Shown here: positions 1-7,759 of the stretch, piece by piece | Position numbering within the stretch: position 1 is the first letter of the stretch | How the letters are laid out: each line of letters begins with the position of its first letter | DNA from: JABDIP01 sp965227455 | GTDB taxonomy: Bacteria > Pseudomonadota > Alphaproteobacteria > DSM-16000 > Inquilinaceae | Direction: 5' to 3' | Assembly (NCBI GenBank): GCA_965227455.1 | Contig: OZ245752.1 | Span: 4,340,001-4,404,000, forward strand | Length of the DNA: 64,000 bases | The notes under the pieces: generated by a model | The model's input: only the letters and a program-made list of their open reading frames with translations | What the model was told of the DNA's origin: nothing | Database searches by the model: none | Position numbers and translations under genes: made by a program

Positions 1-42
1 AGACCGGACGGTCGCTGGCGGCGGGGTGAGGGCGGAGCTTGC

Positions 43-630
43 CTAACAGTCGCCGGTGCAGCCCCGCTCGGGCCGCCGCTCCCGATAGTCCAGCACCGTG
101 CCCCAGCGGTCCGTCTCCACGGCGCAGCAGCGCAGCAGGGATTGCTTGAGCTTGGCGCGGCCGCGCTGGACGCGGGATTTCATGCCCGACACCGACAGCC
201 CCAGCCTTGCGGCCGCCTCGGCCTGGGTCAGGCCTTCGATCTCGGTCAGCATCAGGGCCTCGCCATAGGCCGGCGGCAGGCCGCGGATGAAAGGGATCAG
301 ACAGCGCGCGAATTCAGCCGTATCGACGCGCTCCCCGTCCGCCGGTTCCGGATCCGCGGAGGGCGCCTCCGACCGGAACGCCTCCAGCGCCCGGTCCTCG
401 ACCGCGCGGCGGCGGTGATGGTCGGCGACGGCATTGGCCGCTACCCGCAGCATCCAGGCGGTGGGATTGTCGGCCGCCTTCAACGCCTCCTGATGCCGGA
501 CCAGGCGCAACAGCACGGCGCCGACCACATCCTCCACCGAGGCCGGGTCGACCCGGCGGCGGATGTAGTCGGAGAGCCGTGCCTGGAAGCCGGCCCAGGC
601 GTCCGGCGGCAGGGCGGTCGCCCGGGTCAC
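43..630 (-). CDS. ECF-type RNA polymerase sigma factor (SigZ-like)
   Basis: A 195-residue sigma-70 family protein that should redirect RNA polymerase to a small regulon. Region 2 spans about residues 20-76 (DNPTAWMLRVAANAVADHHR is the -10 recognition part). Region 4 spans about 117-165, with the helix-turn-helix around LTQAEAAARLGLSVSGMKSR. The C-terminal tail is odd: a Cys pair at 168-169 and two more Cys at 191 and 195, as in SigZ-like factors, and these could bind metal or arsenite. The gene starts 10 bp after the arsI stop on the same strand, so the two are almost certainly co-transcribed and the factor probably serves a metal/metalloid response. No anti-sigma gene is visible here. The family call is firm; the inducer is inference. 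Confidence 0.88.
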   Translation of the reverse strand: MTRATALPPDAWAGFQARLSDYIRRRVDPASVEDVVGAVLLRLVRHQEALKAADNPTAWMLRVAANAVADHHRRRAVEDRALEAFRSEAPSADPEPADGERVDTAEFARCLIPFIRGLPPAYGEALMLTEIEGLTQAEAAARLGLSVSGMKSRVQRGRAKLKQSLLRCCAVETDRWGTVLDYRERRPERGCTGDC

Positions 631-640
631 GGATGCCCGC

Positions 641-1078
641 TCATCCGCAGGCGGCCCCCGCCCTGGCGTCCTCGCCGGTGCAGCAGGTCTTGCCGAGCGC
701 CTCCCGCGCGGGGTCCGGGGCGTCGTCGGTGATGCGGTACCATTCCCAGCTCAGACCCTGGGGCTCCTTGGACCACAGCTTGTCCTGGGTGGCGTGGCAG
801 CATGTGGTGTCCTGCTCCACCTCGTGGAGGATGCCGGCCGCGTCCAGCCGCCGGGCCTGGTCGTCGATCTCGCCGGGCTCGAAGACCTCGACGCCGAGAT
901 GGTTCAGCCGCTCGGCGGCGCTCGGGTTCTCGAACAGCGCCAGCTTAAGCGGCGGTCGGGAAATCGCAAAATTGGCGTAGCCTGGCCGCCGCTTGTGCGG
1001 CTCGGCGTCGAACAGCTTGCCGTAATAGGCCACGGCCTCGTCGATGTCGCGGACATTGAGTGCCAGTTGCAGGCGCAT
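641..1078 (-). CDS. arsI: ArsI/CadI family metalloenzyme (organoarsenical C-As lyase type)
   Basis: A 145-residue vicinal-oxygen-chelate (glyoxalase-fold) protein. ArsI enzymes cleave the carbon-arsenic bond of trivalent methyl- or aryl-arsenicals in the cytosol using Fe(II). The family hallmarks are present: the Cys pair C93-C94 in DTTCCHATQDKLW that binds the arsenical, and probable metal ligands H60 (NHLGVEV) and E112 (SWEWY), with Q4 a possible third. Another Cys pair and a final Cys lie in the short tail. The start at 1078 is preferred because AAGGAGG lies 8-9 nt upstream; an in-frame extension to 1159 has no such site. It is the first gene of a two-gene unit with the sigma factor. A cadmium-induced CadI-type role cannot be excluded. 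Confidence 0.85.
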   Translation of the reverse strand: MRLQLALNVRDIDEAVAYYGKLFDAEPHKRRPGYANFAISRPPLKLALFENPSAAERLNHLGVEVFEPGEIDDQARRLDAAGILHEVEQDTTCCHATQDKLWSKEPQGLSWEWYRITDDAPDPAREALGKTCCTGEDARAGAACG

Positions 1079-1158
1079 GGGATGGTCCCTCCTTGCGTGA
1101 GCGTCACCCGGTAAGACGCGGGCGACGCCGGAAGGACGCAGGTTTTTCGTGCACAGCA

Positions 1159-1237
1159 CGTCGTCCCCGCGAAAGCGGTGACCTCGAGACGCAATTAGGA
1201 AGACCGCATCGAGGTTTCCGCCTGGGCGGGAACGACG
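1159..1237. repeat. Dispersed GC-rich palindromic element, copy A
   Basis: Two long arms form an imperfect inverted repeat. The left arm begins CGTCGTCCCCGCGAAAGCGG at 1159. The right arm ends GCGGGAACGACG at 1237, with TCGA at the inner ends of both arms. It is the same family as the element at 11258-11332. It lies between the lipoprotein gene and arsI, outside coding sequence. Confidence 0.6.
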
Positions 1238-1249
1238 AAGCTGGCGCTG

Positions 1250-1828
1250 CTATCGGCAGGTCCGGTAGCTGTTGCGGTGATGGTCGACCATCAACTCCAC
1301 GAAGGCGTCGAAATCGGCCTGGGTGAATTCCGCGGCCGTGTAGTACTGGTCGCGCCGCAGCCGGCAATAGGTCGGGGCGGTGGCATCGGCCACCAGCCGC
1401 GATTCGGCGTTGGCCACCTGGGTCTGATAGGTGTCGTAGAGCCGGTTGCGATTACCCGACCGATAGCGCGCCAGGAAGCCCGCGATCGTGTTCTGGGCGT
1501 TGCCGAGGCGGCGTTGATGTTCGACGGTGAACTGCTGGTAGCGGTCGAACAGGGCGGGTTCCCGGTAGAATCCGTGGCAGGTCAGCCCGGTCACCATCAT
1601 CGAGGTGTGCAGCCGGATCGCCTGCTCCGCCGCCATCTCCTCTTCCGTCATGCAGGCGCCGTCCGGATGGCCGATCGGCGAGAAGGTCACCGGCTCCGCA
1701 AGGGCCGTGCGCAGGCTCGGCTCGGCCGGCGGCGGGGCCGCCGTCGCGACCGATTGCCTGGGCGATTTGTCGGTCTGGCAGGCGCCGGCCAGAAGGGCTG
1801 CCGCGAGCACAAAAGCTAGACTTCGCAT
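1250..1828 (-). CDS. Hypothetical lipoprotein
   Basis: A 192-residue exported protein of unknown function. The N-terminus MRSLAFVLAAALLAGACQTD is a signal peptide with a lipobox-like AGAC and Cys17 as the probable lipidation site. The mature part is mostly helical and has five further Cys (around CMTEEEM, TCHGFYR, YCRLRRDQ and the C-terminal RTCR), which suggests periplasmic disulfides. I recognise no named domain. A TTG start at 1846 is possible, but the ATG at 1828 gives the better signal peptide and has GGGGGA about 10 nt upstream. The neighbours (arsI and sigma downstream, MFS exporter upstream, all on the minus strand) do not define a role. Confidence 0.7.
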   Translation of the reverse strand: MRSLAFVLAAALLAGACQTDKSPRQSVATAAPPPAEPSLRTALAEPVTFSPIGHPDGACMTEEEMAAEQAIRLHTSMMVTGLTCHGFYREPALFDRYQQFTVEHQRRLGNAQNTIAGFLARYRSGNRNRLYDTYQTQVANAESRLVADATAPTYCRLRRDQYYTAAEFTQADFDAFVELMVDHHRNSYRTCR

Positions 1829-2015
1829 GGAATGCTGATCCCCCAACGCTGAAACATGCCGATGTGCTTCCCCGCACGATCCCGGCTGTCAGCGATGATG
1901 CGGCAGGTCACCCTAACGGGGCGTAAACGAGGTGTTAAGGGCACCGCCCCGTGGCCCATTGTCACGGCCGTCACCCTATGGCACCGCGGCAACACTCTGA
2001 AATCCTGCCAAGATA

Positions 2016-3389
2016 TCAGCGCGCCGGCCAGACCGGATGGTGCAGGTCGATCACATAGGCGTGACGATGGCGGACCGCGGCGTGGTGGTGCGGATGGCTG
2101 TGCGGCTCCGGCCCTTCCCAGCCCTCATGCTCATGCTGGTGATGCTCGTCATGGACGTGGAGGTGCTCATGGTCGAGCGCGGGGTGCTCATGCTCCAGGA
2201 CGGCCGGGTCGTCCGCCGGCCAGAATGCGGCGGCCAGGGCGGTCGCCATCAGGGCGATGATCGCCAGTGCGGCGAAGGCGAAAGTCAGGCCCAGCGTGCT
2301 GCCGAGCCAGCCGGCCAGCGGATAGGTCACCAGCCAGCAGGCATGGGACAGGGCGAACTGCGCCGCGAACACCGCGGTCCTGTCGCCGCCATGGGCGGAC
2401 CGACGCAGCAGCTTGCCGGCCGGTGTCTGGATCAGCGACGCGCCGGCCCCCAGGACGAACCAGATGGCCAGCAGCACCGCCAGGCTTGAGGCGGCGGCGC
2501 CGAGCCCGAGGCCGACCACGAGCAGGGTGCCGCCGGCCAGCATCAGCGGCCGTTCTGGGCTGCGGTCGAGCAGGCGGGGCAGCGCCAGGGCGACGATCAT
2601 GGAGCCGGCCCCGGCGGCGGCGAAGGCCAGGGCGGTGTCGCTCTCGCTGCCGCCGAAGCGCTCGCGCACGGCGACCACGGTGTTGACGATGACCATGGCG
2701 CCGGCGCTGGAGACCGCCAGGGACAGGGCCAGCAATCCGCGCAGCCGGGGCGTCGCCAGATAGGATCTCAGCCCGAAGGTGAGCTCCTGCCAGACGCCCT
2801 TCTCGCGGGCCTGCCATTCGGCCTTGGGCAGGGTCACCGAGAGCACCAGCAGGGCCGAGATCGCAAAGGCGCCGGCATTGGCCACGAACAGGCCGCCATA
2901 GCTGACCACCGCCAGGGCCGCCGCCGCCAGCAGCGGGCTTAGCAGGTTCTCAAGATCGTAAGCCAGCCGCGACAGCGACAGAGCCCGTGTGTACTGCGCC
3001 TCGTCCGGCAGGATGTCGGGAATGGTGGCTTGAAAAGTTGGCGTGAAGCCGGCCGAGCAGGCATTGAGCAGGAAGATCAGCACATAGATCTGCCAGCTCT
3101 CGGTCACGAAGGGCAGGCACAGGACGAACCCCGCCCGGGCGCAGTCCAGCGTTACCAGCAGGGCCCGGCGCGGCAGCCGGTGCGCCAGGCCGCCGACGAT
3201 CGGCGCGATCCCGACATAGGCGACCATCTTCAGGGCCAGGGCGGTTCCCAGCACGGCGCCGGCATCGCCGCCGGCGATCTGATAGGCGAGCAGGCTGAGC
3301 GCGATGGTCGACAGGCCGGTGCCCAGCAGGGCGATCACCTGTGCGGCGAACAATCGCCGGTAGATGCGATTGGCGAGCGGCGAAACCAT
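2016..3389 (-). CDS. MFS transporter with His-rich C-terminal tail (NreB-like)
   Basis: A 457-residue inner-membrane major facilitator protein with about 12 hydrophobic segments. From about residue 395 it carries a cytoplasmic tail crowded with His (DHEHLHVHDEHHQHEHEGWE, then a second cluster ending DLHHPVWPAR). Such tails occur in NreB-like nickel exporters and bind divalent metal, so metal efflux is plausible though not proven by sequence. The N-terminus MVSPLANRIYRRLFAAQVI matches the family start, which fixes the ATG at 3389. An upstream in-frame ATG at 3416 lies inside a mobile element and is rejected. That element ends five bases upstream of the start codon, so the native promoter and ribosome-binding site have been replaced or separated from the gene. 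Confidence 0.82.
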   Translation of the reverse strand: MVSPLANRIYRRLFAAQVIALLGTGLSTIALSLLAYQIAGGDAGAVLGTALALKMVAYVGIAPIVGGLAHRLPRRALLVTLDCARAGFVLCLPFVTESWQIYVLIFLLNACSAGFTPTFQATIPDILPDEAQYTRALSLSRLAYDLENLLSPLLAAAALAVVSYGGLFVANAGAFAISALLVLSVTLPKAEWQAREKGVWQELTFGLRSYLATPRLRGLLALSLAVSSAGAMVIVNTVVAVRERFGGSESDTALAFAAAGAGSMIVALALPRLLDRSPERPLMLAGGTLLVVGLGLGAAASSLAVLLAIWFVLGAGASLIQTPAGKLLRRSAHGGDRTAVFAAQFALSHACWLVTYPLAGWLGSTLGLTFAFAALAIIALMATALAAAFWPADDPAVLEHEHPALDHEHLHVHDEHHQHEHEGWEGPEPHSHPHHHAAVRHRHAYVIDLHHPVWPAR

Positions 3390-3394
3390 GGTTA

Positions 3395-3662
3395 GGAGCC
3401 TGTCCGAGTATTGCACATGGGCTGCATCGACCAGTCAGGCGCGAGCGTTAGGAGCGCAGGTGCAGGCGATGTCTTGCGCATCGGCAAGCCTGCGCGACGC
3501 GGCGATCGCGCCTGACTGGTCGACCCGTTGGGCCGCGTTCTCAAGGCCTTGGGATGTCGTCTGGCCACGCTTGCGATGCGCCCGGCATCGCGGCGCGAGC
3601 CCATCCTAACCCAAGGCCTTGAGAACGCGGTGCAGCCCGTGCGCAATACTCGGACAGGCTCC
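3395..3662. mobile_element. 268-bp MITE-like element with IS5-type ends
   Basis: The terminal inverted repeats are perfect over 20 bp: GGAGCCTGTCCGAGTATTGC at 3395-3414 and its complement at 3643-3662. TTA flanks both ends (3392-3394 and 3663-3665), a TNA target duplication as in some IS5-family groups. The inside has no transposase gene. It folds into two further arms: an 18-bp perfect inverted repeat (3427-3444 with 3506-3523) and a 19-bp one (3535-3553 with 3610-3628). The whole element can form a three-armed cruciform. It sits immediately upstream of the MFS start codon. Confidence 0.85.
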
Positions 3663-3683
3663 TTAGGATATCGCCTGAAAACG

Positions 3684-3719
3684 GGAACCGACAGCGCCGG
3701 TTGCGGCGCTGTCGGTTCC
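3684..3719 (-). terminator. Rho-independent terminator of the SYLF gene
   Basis: A perfect 15-bp stem (GGAACCGACAGCGCC and its complement) with a 6-nt loop. On the minus strand it is followed by CGTTTTC. It begins 16 bp after the SYLF stop codon and insulates the MITE and MFS gene from read-through. Confidence 0.88.
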
Positions 3720-3735
3720 GGTTGGGTCTACGGAC

Positions 3736-4407
3736 CTAGCGTGGCAGGGCCGCGCTCAAGGACGAGGATTGCGGGTTGGAGTAGCGGCCGGCGAGGATGT
3801 CCCGGCTGTTGGCGGAATTTCCGTAATAGGCCTGGTTCCAGGACTCCTTTTCGGAAATCACGCCGCCTTCCAGGGCGCCGCCCACGAACAGACCCTTGCC
3901 GCGCGAAAAGGCATACATGTCGGCATTGGTGTCGAAGGCCGTTTGGGCCTCGACGCCGGCACCGACGACGAACAGGGCGGCGCTGACATCGGCGCCGATG
4001 CGGCCCTTGTTCTCGAGGATCGCGTTCAGCCCGTCCTCGGTCATGATCGAGAGGACCATTTCCGAGATCTCGCCGCCGATCTGCAGACCGATCGATCCGC
4101 TGGCCAGCAGCATGAAGGACGGGTTGCTCCAGCTGCCGTCGGGGTTGCGGGCCATCAGGACGCCGTTGCCGCCCTCGCCGCCCAGGATGAAGCCGCCCTT
4201 TACCAGATCGGGCACGATCAGCACCGCGTGGGCGTCCTGAAGCGTCGTCTGCAAGGGGGCGTAGTCGGGATCGGTCAGCATGGATTGAACGGTGACCCGG
4301 GCGCGCTCGACCAGCTCTTCCTGATCGGTCAGCGCCAGGGCCGGGGTGGCGGCGCCGAGCCCGAGGGCAAGCGCCGTGACAATGGACATCATGCGATTGC
4401 GCAGCAT
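3736..4407 (-). CDS. SYLF-domain lipid-binding protein, exported
   Basis: A 223-residue protein of the Ysc84/SYLF family (bacterial BPSL1445-like). A signal peptide (MLRNRMMSIVTALALGLGAA...ALA) is followed by the SYLF core. Recognisable parts are DYAPLQTTLQDAHAVLIVPD, the glycine-rich GGFILGGEGGNGVL, LLASGSIGLQIGGE and the Asn-rich C-terminus. Family members bind phosphoinositides or other lipids, but bacterial roles are poorly defined; periplasmic or envelope location is inferred from the signal peptide. The start at 4407 has AAGGAG 9 nt upstream. A strong terminator follows. The gene is about 100 bp downstream of cobS on the same strand with no obvious functional link. Confidence 0.85.
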   Translation of the reverse strand: MLRNRMMSIVTALALGLGAATPALALTDQEELVERARVTVQSMLTDPDYAPLQTTLQDAHAVLIVPDLVKGGFILGGEGGNGVLMARNPDGSWSNPSFMLLASGSIGLQIGGEISEMVLSIMTEDGLNAILENKGRIGADVSAALFVVGAGVEAQTAFDTNADMYAFSRGKGLFVGGALEGGVISEKESWNQAYYGNSANSRDILAGRYSNPQSSSLSAALPR

Positions 4408-4511
4408 TGCGCGTGCTCCTTGTTGATGCGGCGGCATTCCGGCTCTTTGGTCCAATGGGTATCCGGCGATTGCGTCGGATTCGCGGCGCGTGTTTCTCGC
4501 GGCCTGTTCCG

Positions 4512-5327
4512 CTACACCAACGCCGCCAAGGCGACCAGCACGGCGATCTCCGCGCTCTGCTGGGCCGCCCCCAGGACATCGCCGGTATAGCCGCCGATCT
4601 GGCGGCCGACAAGCAATCCCAGCGCGGCCAGGGTCAGGGCCGCCACCGCCAGCGCCAGCAGGGCGTGGCCCACCGGCATCACCAGCACGGTGATCAGCGC
4701 CGCCATGGCCAGGGTCATGGTGAGCCGGTCGGCCGGCTGGCGCCCATGGGACGCCGCCAACCCGTCGGCCCGGGCCGGCGGCAGCCAGGTCATCAGCGCC
4801 GGCCATCCGGCGCGCGAGATGGCGCCCGCTGCGATCAGCGCCGCCACCGCCGGCCAGCCATAGGGAATTGCCGCCACCGCCGCGACCCGGGCGATCACCG
4901 CCACCATCAGCGCCAGGGCGCCGAAGCTGCCGATACGGCTGTCGCGCATGATGGCGAGCTTGGAATCCCGGCTGTCGCCGCCGCCCAGCCCGTCGGCGAG
5001 ATCGGCAAGCCCGTCTTCATGCAGCGCGCCGGTCAGCAGCATCTGGGCCGCCACCGCCATCAGCGCCGCCGCCATGGCCGGCACCCCGGCCCAGGCCAGC
5101 AAAATGTAGATCAGCCCGGCAACCAGACCGATCAGCCCCCCCAGGACCGGCCCCGCCCTGAGCGAGCGGGCGGCGAGATCCGGCGGCATCTCCCCCGGCC
5201 AGCGGATCGGCAGGCGGGTCAGGAAGATCGCCGAGGCGTGGATTTCGTCGCGCCAATCCTTGAGCTCGGTCATCAGGGACCAGCGCCGCTCGGAGAGGTC
5301 GTCGTCTGATTCGGTCGGGTCTTTCAT
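4512..5327 (-). CDS. cobS: Adenosylcobinamide-GDP ribazoletransferase (cobalamin synthase)
   Basis: A 271-residue polytopic membrane enzyme that joins adenosylcobinamide-GDP to alpha-ribazole (or its 5'-phosphate), the last assembly step of vitamin B12. The family signature LLTGALHEDGLADLADGLGGG with its acidic metal-binding residues is clear, as are FLTRLPI near the start and MRDSRIGSFGALAL. Length is normal for CobS. The start is uncertain: ATG at 5327 has a poor ribosome-binding site and an internal Met at 5273 is possible. It is divergent from cobT, whose product makes the alpha-ribazole phosphate that CobS uses. I see no cobalamin riboswitch in the 125-bp spacer. Confidence 0.92.
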   Translation of the reverse strand: MKDPTESDDDLSERRWSLMTELKDWRDEIHASAIFLTRLPIRWPGEMPPDLAARSLRAGPVLGGLIGLVAGLIYILLAWAGVPAMAAALMAVAAQMLLTGALHEDGLADLADGLGGGDSRDSKLAIMRDSRIGSFGALALMVAVIARVAAVAAIPYGWPAVAALIAAGAISRAGWPALMTWLPPARADGLAASHGRQPADRLTMTLAMAALITVLVMPVGHALLALAVAALTLAALGLLVGRQIGGYTGDVLGAAQQSAEIAVLVALAALV

Positions 5328-5452
5328 GGGCTTGGCAATGGGTAGCGCCCTCGCTCGGCGGCGGCAAGCCCTGCCCTGTCGTGTCGGGCTTTGACCGGCA
5401 TGCGCTTTCATGGCACAGAGCCGGACCCGACCCGAAACCGGACCCGCCTGCC

Positions 5453-6478
5453 ATGCCCGACACCGGCGCCGCCATCAGCTTCGACGAAATCCGCGACCTG
5501 GCTCGCAACCTGCCGGGACCGGATCTGGAGGCCGGCACCGCCGCACGCCATCGGGAGGGGCGCTTGACCAAGCCCGCCGGGTCGCTGGGCCGGCTGGAGG
5601 AGATCGCCTATTGGATGGCCTGCTGGCAGGGCCGCCATCCGCCGGAGCTGCGCCATCCCCGGGTGGCGGTGTTCGCCGGCAATCACGGTGTGGCGGCGCG
5701 CGGCGTATCCGCCTTCCCGGCCGAGGTCACCGCCCAGATGGTGGCCAATTTCGGCGCCGGCGGCGCGGCGGTGAACCAGCTCTGCGAGGTGGCGGACAGC
5801 GACCTCAGGGTCTATGAGCTGGATCTGGACACCCCGACCGCCGATTTTACCCAGGGCCCGGCCATGGACGAGGAGGGCTGCGCCCGCGCCATGGCCTACG
5901 GCATGATGGGAGTCGACCAGGGCCTGCACCTGCTGTGCCTGGGCGAGATGGGGATCGGCAATACCACCGCGGCCTCGGCGCTCTGCACCGCCCTGTTCGA
6001 GGGCACGGCGGAGGACTGGGTCGGGCCCGGGACCGGCGTCGACGAAGCCGGCCGCGGCCGCAAGGTGGCGGCGATCGAAGCCGGCATCGCCGCCAACCGC
6101 GACGCGCTGGGCGACCCGCTTGCCGTGTTGCGCTGCCTGGGCGGCTATGAATTGGCGGCGATCGCCGGCGCCATCCTGGCGGCCCGGCTGGCCCGCACCC
6201 CGGTGCTGCTGGACGGTTTCGCCTGCACCGCCGCCGCCTCGGTCCTGTGGGCGCTGGACCCCAAGGCGCTGGACCATTGCCTGGTGGCCCATGTCTCGGC
6301 CGAGCCCGGCCACCGCCGCCTGCTGGACCGTATCGGCCGCGAGGCGATCCTGGATCTCGGCATGCGTCTGGGCGAGGCGTCCGGGGCGGCGCTCGCCATC
6401 AACATCGTCCGGGCCGCCGTCGCCTGCCATGGCGGTATGGCCACCTTCGACGAGGCCGGGGTCAGCGGCAAGGCATGA
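5453..6478 (+). CDS. cobT: Nicotinate-nucleotide--dimethylbenzimidazole phosphoribosyltransferase
   Basis: A 341-residue cytosolic enzyme that transfers phosphoribose from nicotinate mononucleotide to 5,6-dimethylbenzimidazole, giving alpha-ribazole phosphate for the lower ligand of B12. Family motifs are KPAGSLGRLEEIAYW, VFAGNHGVAARGVSAFP, LGEMGIGNTTAASAL, and the C-terminal FDEAGVSGK containing the catalytic Glu region. Length matches the family. The ATG at 5453 gives the usual short N-terminus; the in-frame extension to 5381 is proline-rich and unlike the family. It is divergent from cobS, so B12 assembly is split over two transcripts from one spacer. Confidence 0.95.
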   Translation: MPDTGAAISFDEIRDLARNLPGPDLEAGTAARHREGRLTKPAGSLGRLEEIAYWMACWQGRHPPELRHPRVAVFAGNHGVAARGVSAFPAEVTAQMVANFGAGGAAVNQLCEVADSDLRVYELDLDTPTADFTQGPAMDEEGCARAMAYGMMGVDQGLHLLCLGEMGIGNTTAASALCTALFEGTAEDWVGPGTGVDEAGRGRKVAAIEAGIAANRDALGDPLAVLRCLGGYELAAIAGAILAARLARTPVLLDGFACTAAASVLWALDPKALDHCLVAHVSAEPGHRRLLDRIGREAILDLGMRLGEASGAALAINIVRAAVACHGGMATFDEAGVSGKA

Positions 6479-6488
6479 CGGGAATTTG

Positions 6489-6812
6489 CTAGGACGAGGT
6501 CCTGGCCGTCCGGGCGCGGGCGGCAAGAACGCCCATCATCCCGACCGTGATCAGCAACGCCAACAGCCAGGTCGCCAGCAAGACGATAGCCATCCATCGG
6601 CTGCCCTCCGGCAATGTGAAGGCAGGTGCACCGCTCTCGAGCATCTTCGCGACGAAGATCAGCGCCCCGGCATCGATCACCGCCGGCAGTGGCGCGAGCG
6701 CCAGAATCCAAAGTCCTCGCAACCACATGCGAAGGACCAGAACGGCAATCACCGTCGGCGCCACGACGAACAGGAGCAGGATGATCGCAGCCTGAAAGAC
6801 GCCGATCGACAT
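6489..6812 (-). CDS. Small hypothetical membrane protein
   Basis: A 107-residue protein with three or four hydrophobic segments (about residues 5-30, 33-55 and 74-97) and a basic C-terminus ARARTARTSS. I recognise no family. It overlaps no other plausible gene and faces cobT tail-to-tail with a 10-bp gap. Upstream is a 350-bp spacer leading to the divergent regA gene. Coding status rests on length, hydrophobic pattern and codon-like composition only. Confidence 0.55.
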   Translation of the reverse strand: MSIGVFQAAIILLLFVVAPTVIAVLVLRMWLRGLWILALAPLPAVIDAGALIFVAKMLESGAPAFTLPEGSRWMAIVLLATWLLALLITVGMMGVLAARARTARTSS

Positions 6813-7165
6813 GTAAGGTTTCTCCGTATCTTCGAGCCGGTTTCGCCGGGCGCGTCCTCACCGAGGGCGGGCCGCCACCCGAGTGTGGAGTCCGTGCATT
6901 GCCCGGCCTCTTCCGTGACCGGCCTGGCGCCAGCGCCCGGAGGCTATCCCAGCCCAACGGTAGAGAATAGCGCGAGCAACTCCCGAATCGATGCTGGACC
7001 GTGCGGATGACGCATCGGCCTCGCCAATGACCCTTCCTAATGGTTGAAATTTAGGGCAGAGTTGCTCGTCATGCCCCGGCGGAGGGCTTTTGGTCGAAAA
7101 CCTGGGTCGCCATGGTTGTCAAACTGCCGGCGAGACCTACCCTTGGTGAAGGGTAAAGGGTTGCG
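6813..7165. other. Intergenic region between the membrane protein and regA
   Basis: A divergent 353-bp spacer with no supported gene. It contains a less GC-rich patch near 7035-7065 that may hold a promoter, and a short hairpin directly before regA, listed separately. I could not assign a definite sigma-70 promoter. Confidence 0.5.
7138..7155 (+). promoter_or_regulatory. Hairpin next to the regA ribosome-binding site
   Basis: A perfect 7-bp stem, TACCCTT-GGTG-AAGGGTA, is followed at once by AAAGGG, the likely ribosome-binding site, and the GTG/ATG start 11-14 nt after the stem. In mRNA it could limit ribosome access or stabilise the 5' end. Function is inference. Confidence 0.4.
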
Positions 7166-7168
7166 GTG

Positions 7169-7741
7169 ATGGACACGCGAAGCGAAGTGCGAGTGCAGGG
7201 TGCCGAAGTCCTGCATCGGAATCTGCTGGTCCTCGACGACGACATCGGTTTGCGAAACTGGCTCTGCCGGGCGATGGAACGGCGGGGATTCGCACCCTAC
7301 TGCGCCGGATCGCTGGCCGAGGCGACCGCCCTGCTGCGCCGGGTATCACCCGGATACGCCGTGATCGACATGCGGCTGGAGGATGGCTACGGGCTGGATA
7401 TCGTGCCGATCTTGCGGGAGGCGCGGCAGGATGCGCGGATCGTCGTGCTGACCGGCTACGGCAACCTGGCCTCGGCTGTGGCGGCGATCAAGGCTGGCGC
7501 CAATGACTATCTGGCCAAGCCGGCCTCCGCCGATCAGATCGCCGATGCGCTGCTGGCCGCCGACGACAAGGTGCTGCCGCCGCCGCCGGAATCGCCGATG
7601 TCGGCGGACCGGGTCCGGTGGGAGCACATCCAGCGGGTGTTCGAGCAGTGCAGCCGCAATGTCTCGGAAACCGCGCGGCGGCTGAAGATGCATCGCCGGA
7701 CCCTGCAGCGGATCCTCAACAAGCACGCACCGCGTCGCTGA
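7169..7741 (+). CDS. regA: RegA/ActR/PrrA-family response regulator
   Basis: A 190-residue two-component regulator. The receiver domain (about 17-130) has the acidic pocket D23-D25, phospho-acceptor D67 in VIDMRLEDG, the Thr in VVLTGYGN and the Lys in YLAKPA. After a Pro-rich linker the Fis-type helix-turn-helix RNVSETARRLKMHRRTLQR is nearly invariant in RegA/ActR/PrrA proteins. These control respiration, carbon and nitrogen fixation or photosynthesis in response to redox state, with kinase RegB. No regB lies nearby in the window. GTG at 7166 and ATG at 7169 are both usable starts. It faces the EAL-like gene tail-to-tail with an 18-bp gap. Confidence 0.92.
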   Translation: MDTRSEVRVQGAEVLHRNLLVLDDDIGLRNWLCRAMERRGFAPYCAGSLAEATALLRRVSPGYAVIDMRLEDGYGLDIVPILREARQDARIVVLTGYGNLASAVAAIKAGANDYLAKPASADQIADALLAADDKVLPPPPESPMSADRVRWEHIQRVFEQCSRNVSETARRLKMHRRTLQRILNKHAPRR

Positions 7742-7759
7742 GCCGGCGGGGCCGGGCGA

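Noticed and set aside
1916..1952. ACGGGGC...GCCCCGT hairpin downstream of the MFS gene
   Set aside because: Stem is short, the loop long and no T-tract follows; not strong enough to call a terminator.
5328..5452. Possible cobalamin riboswitch between cobS and cobT
   Set aside because: The 125-bp spacer is too short and the conserved B12-box could not be found.
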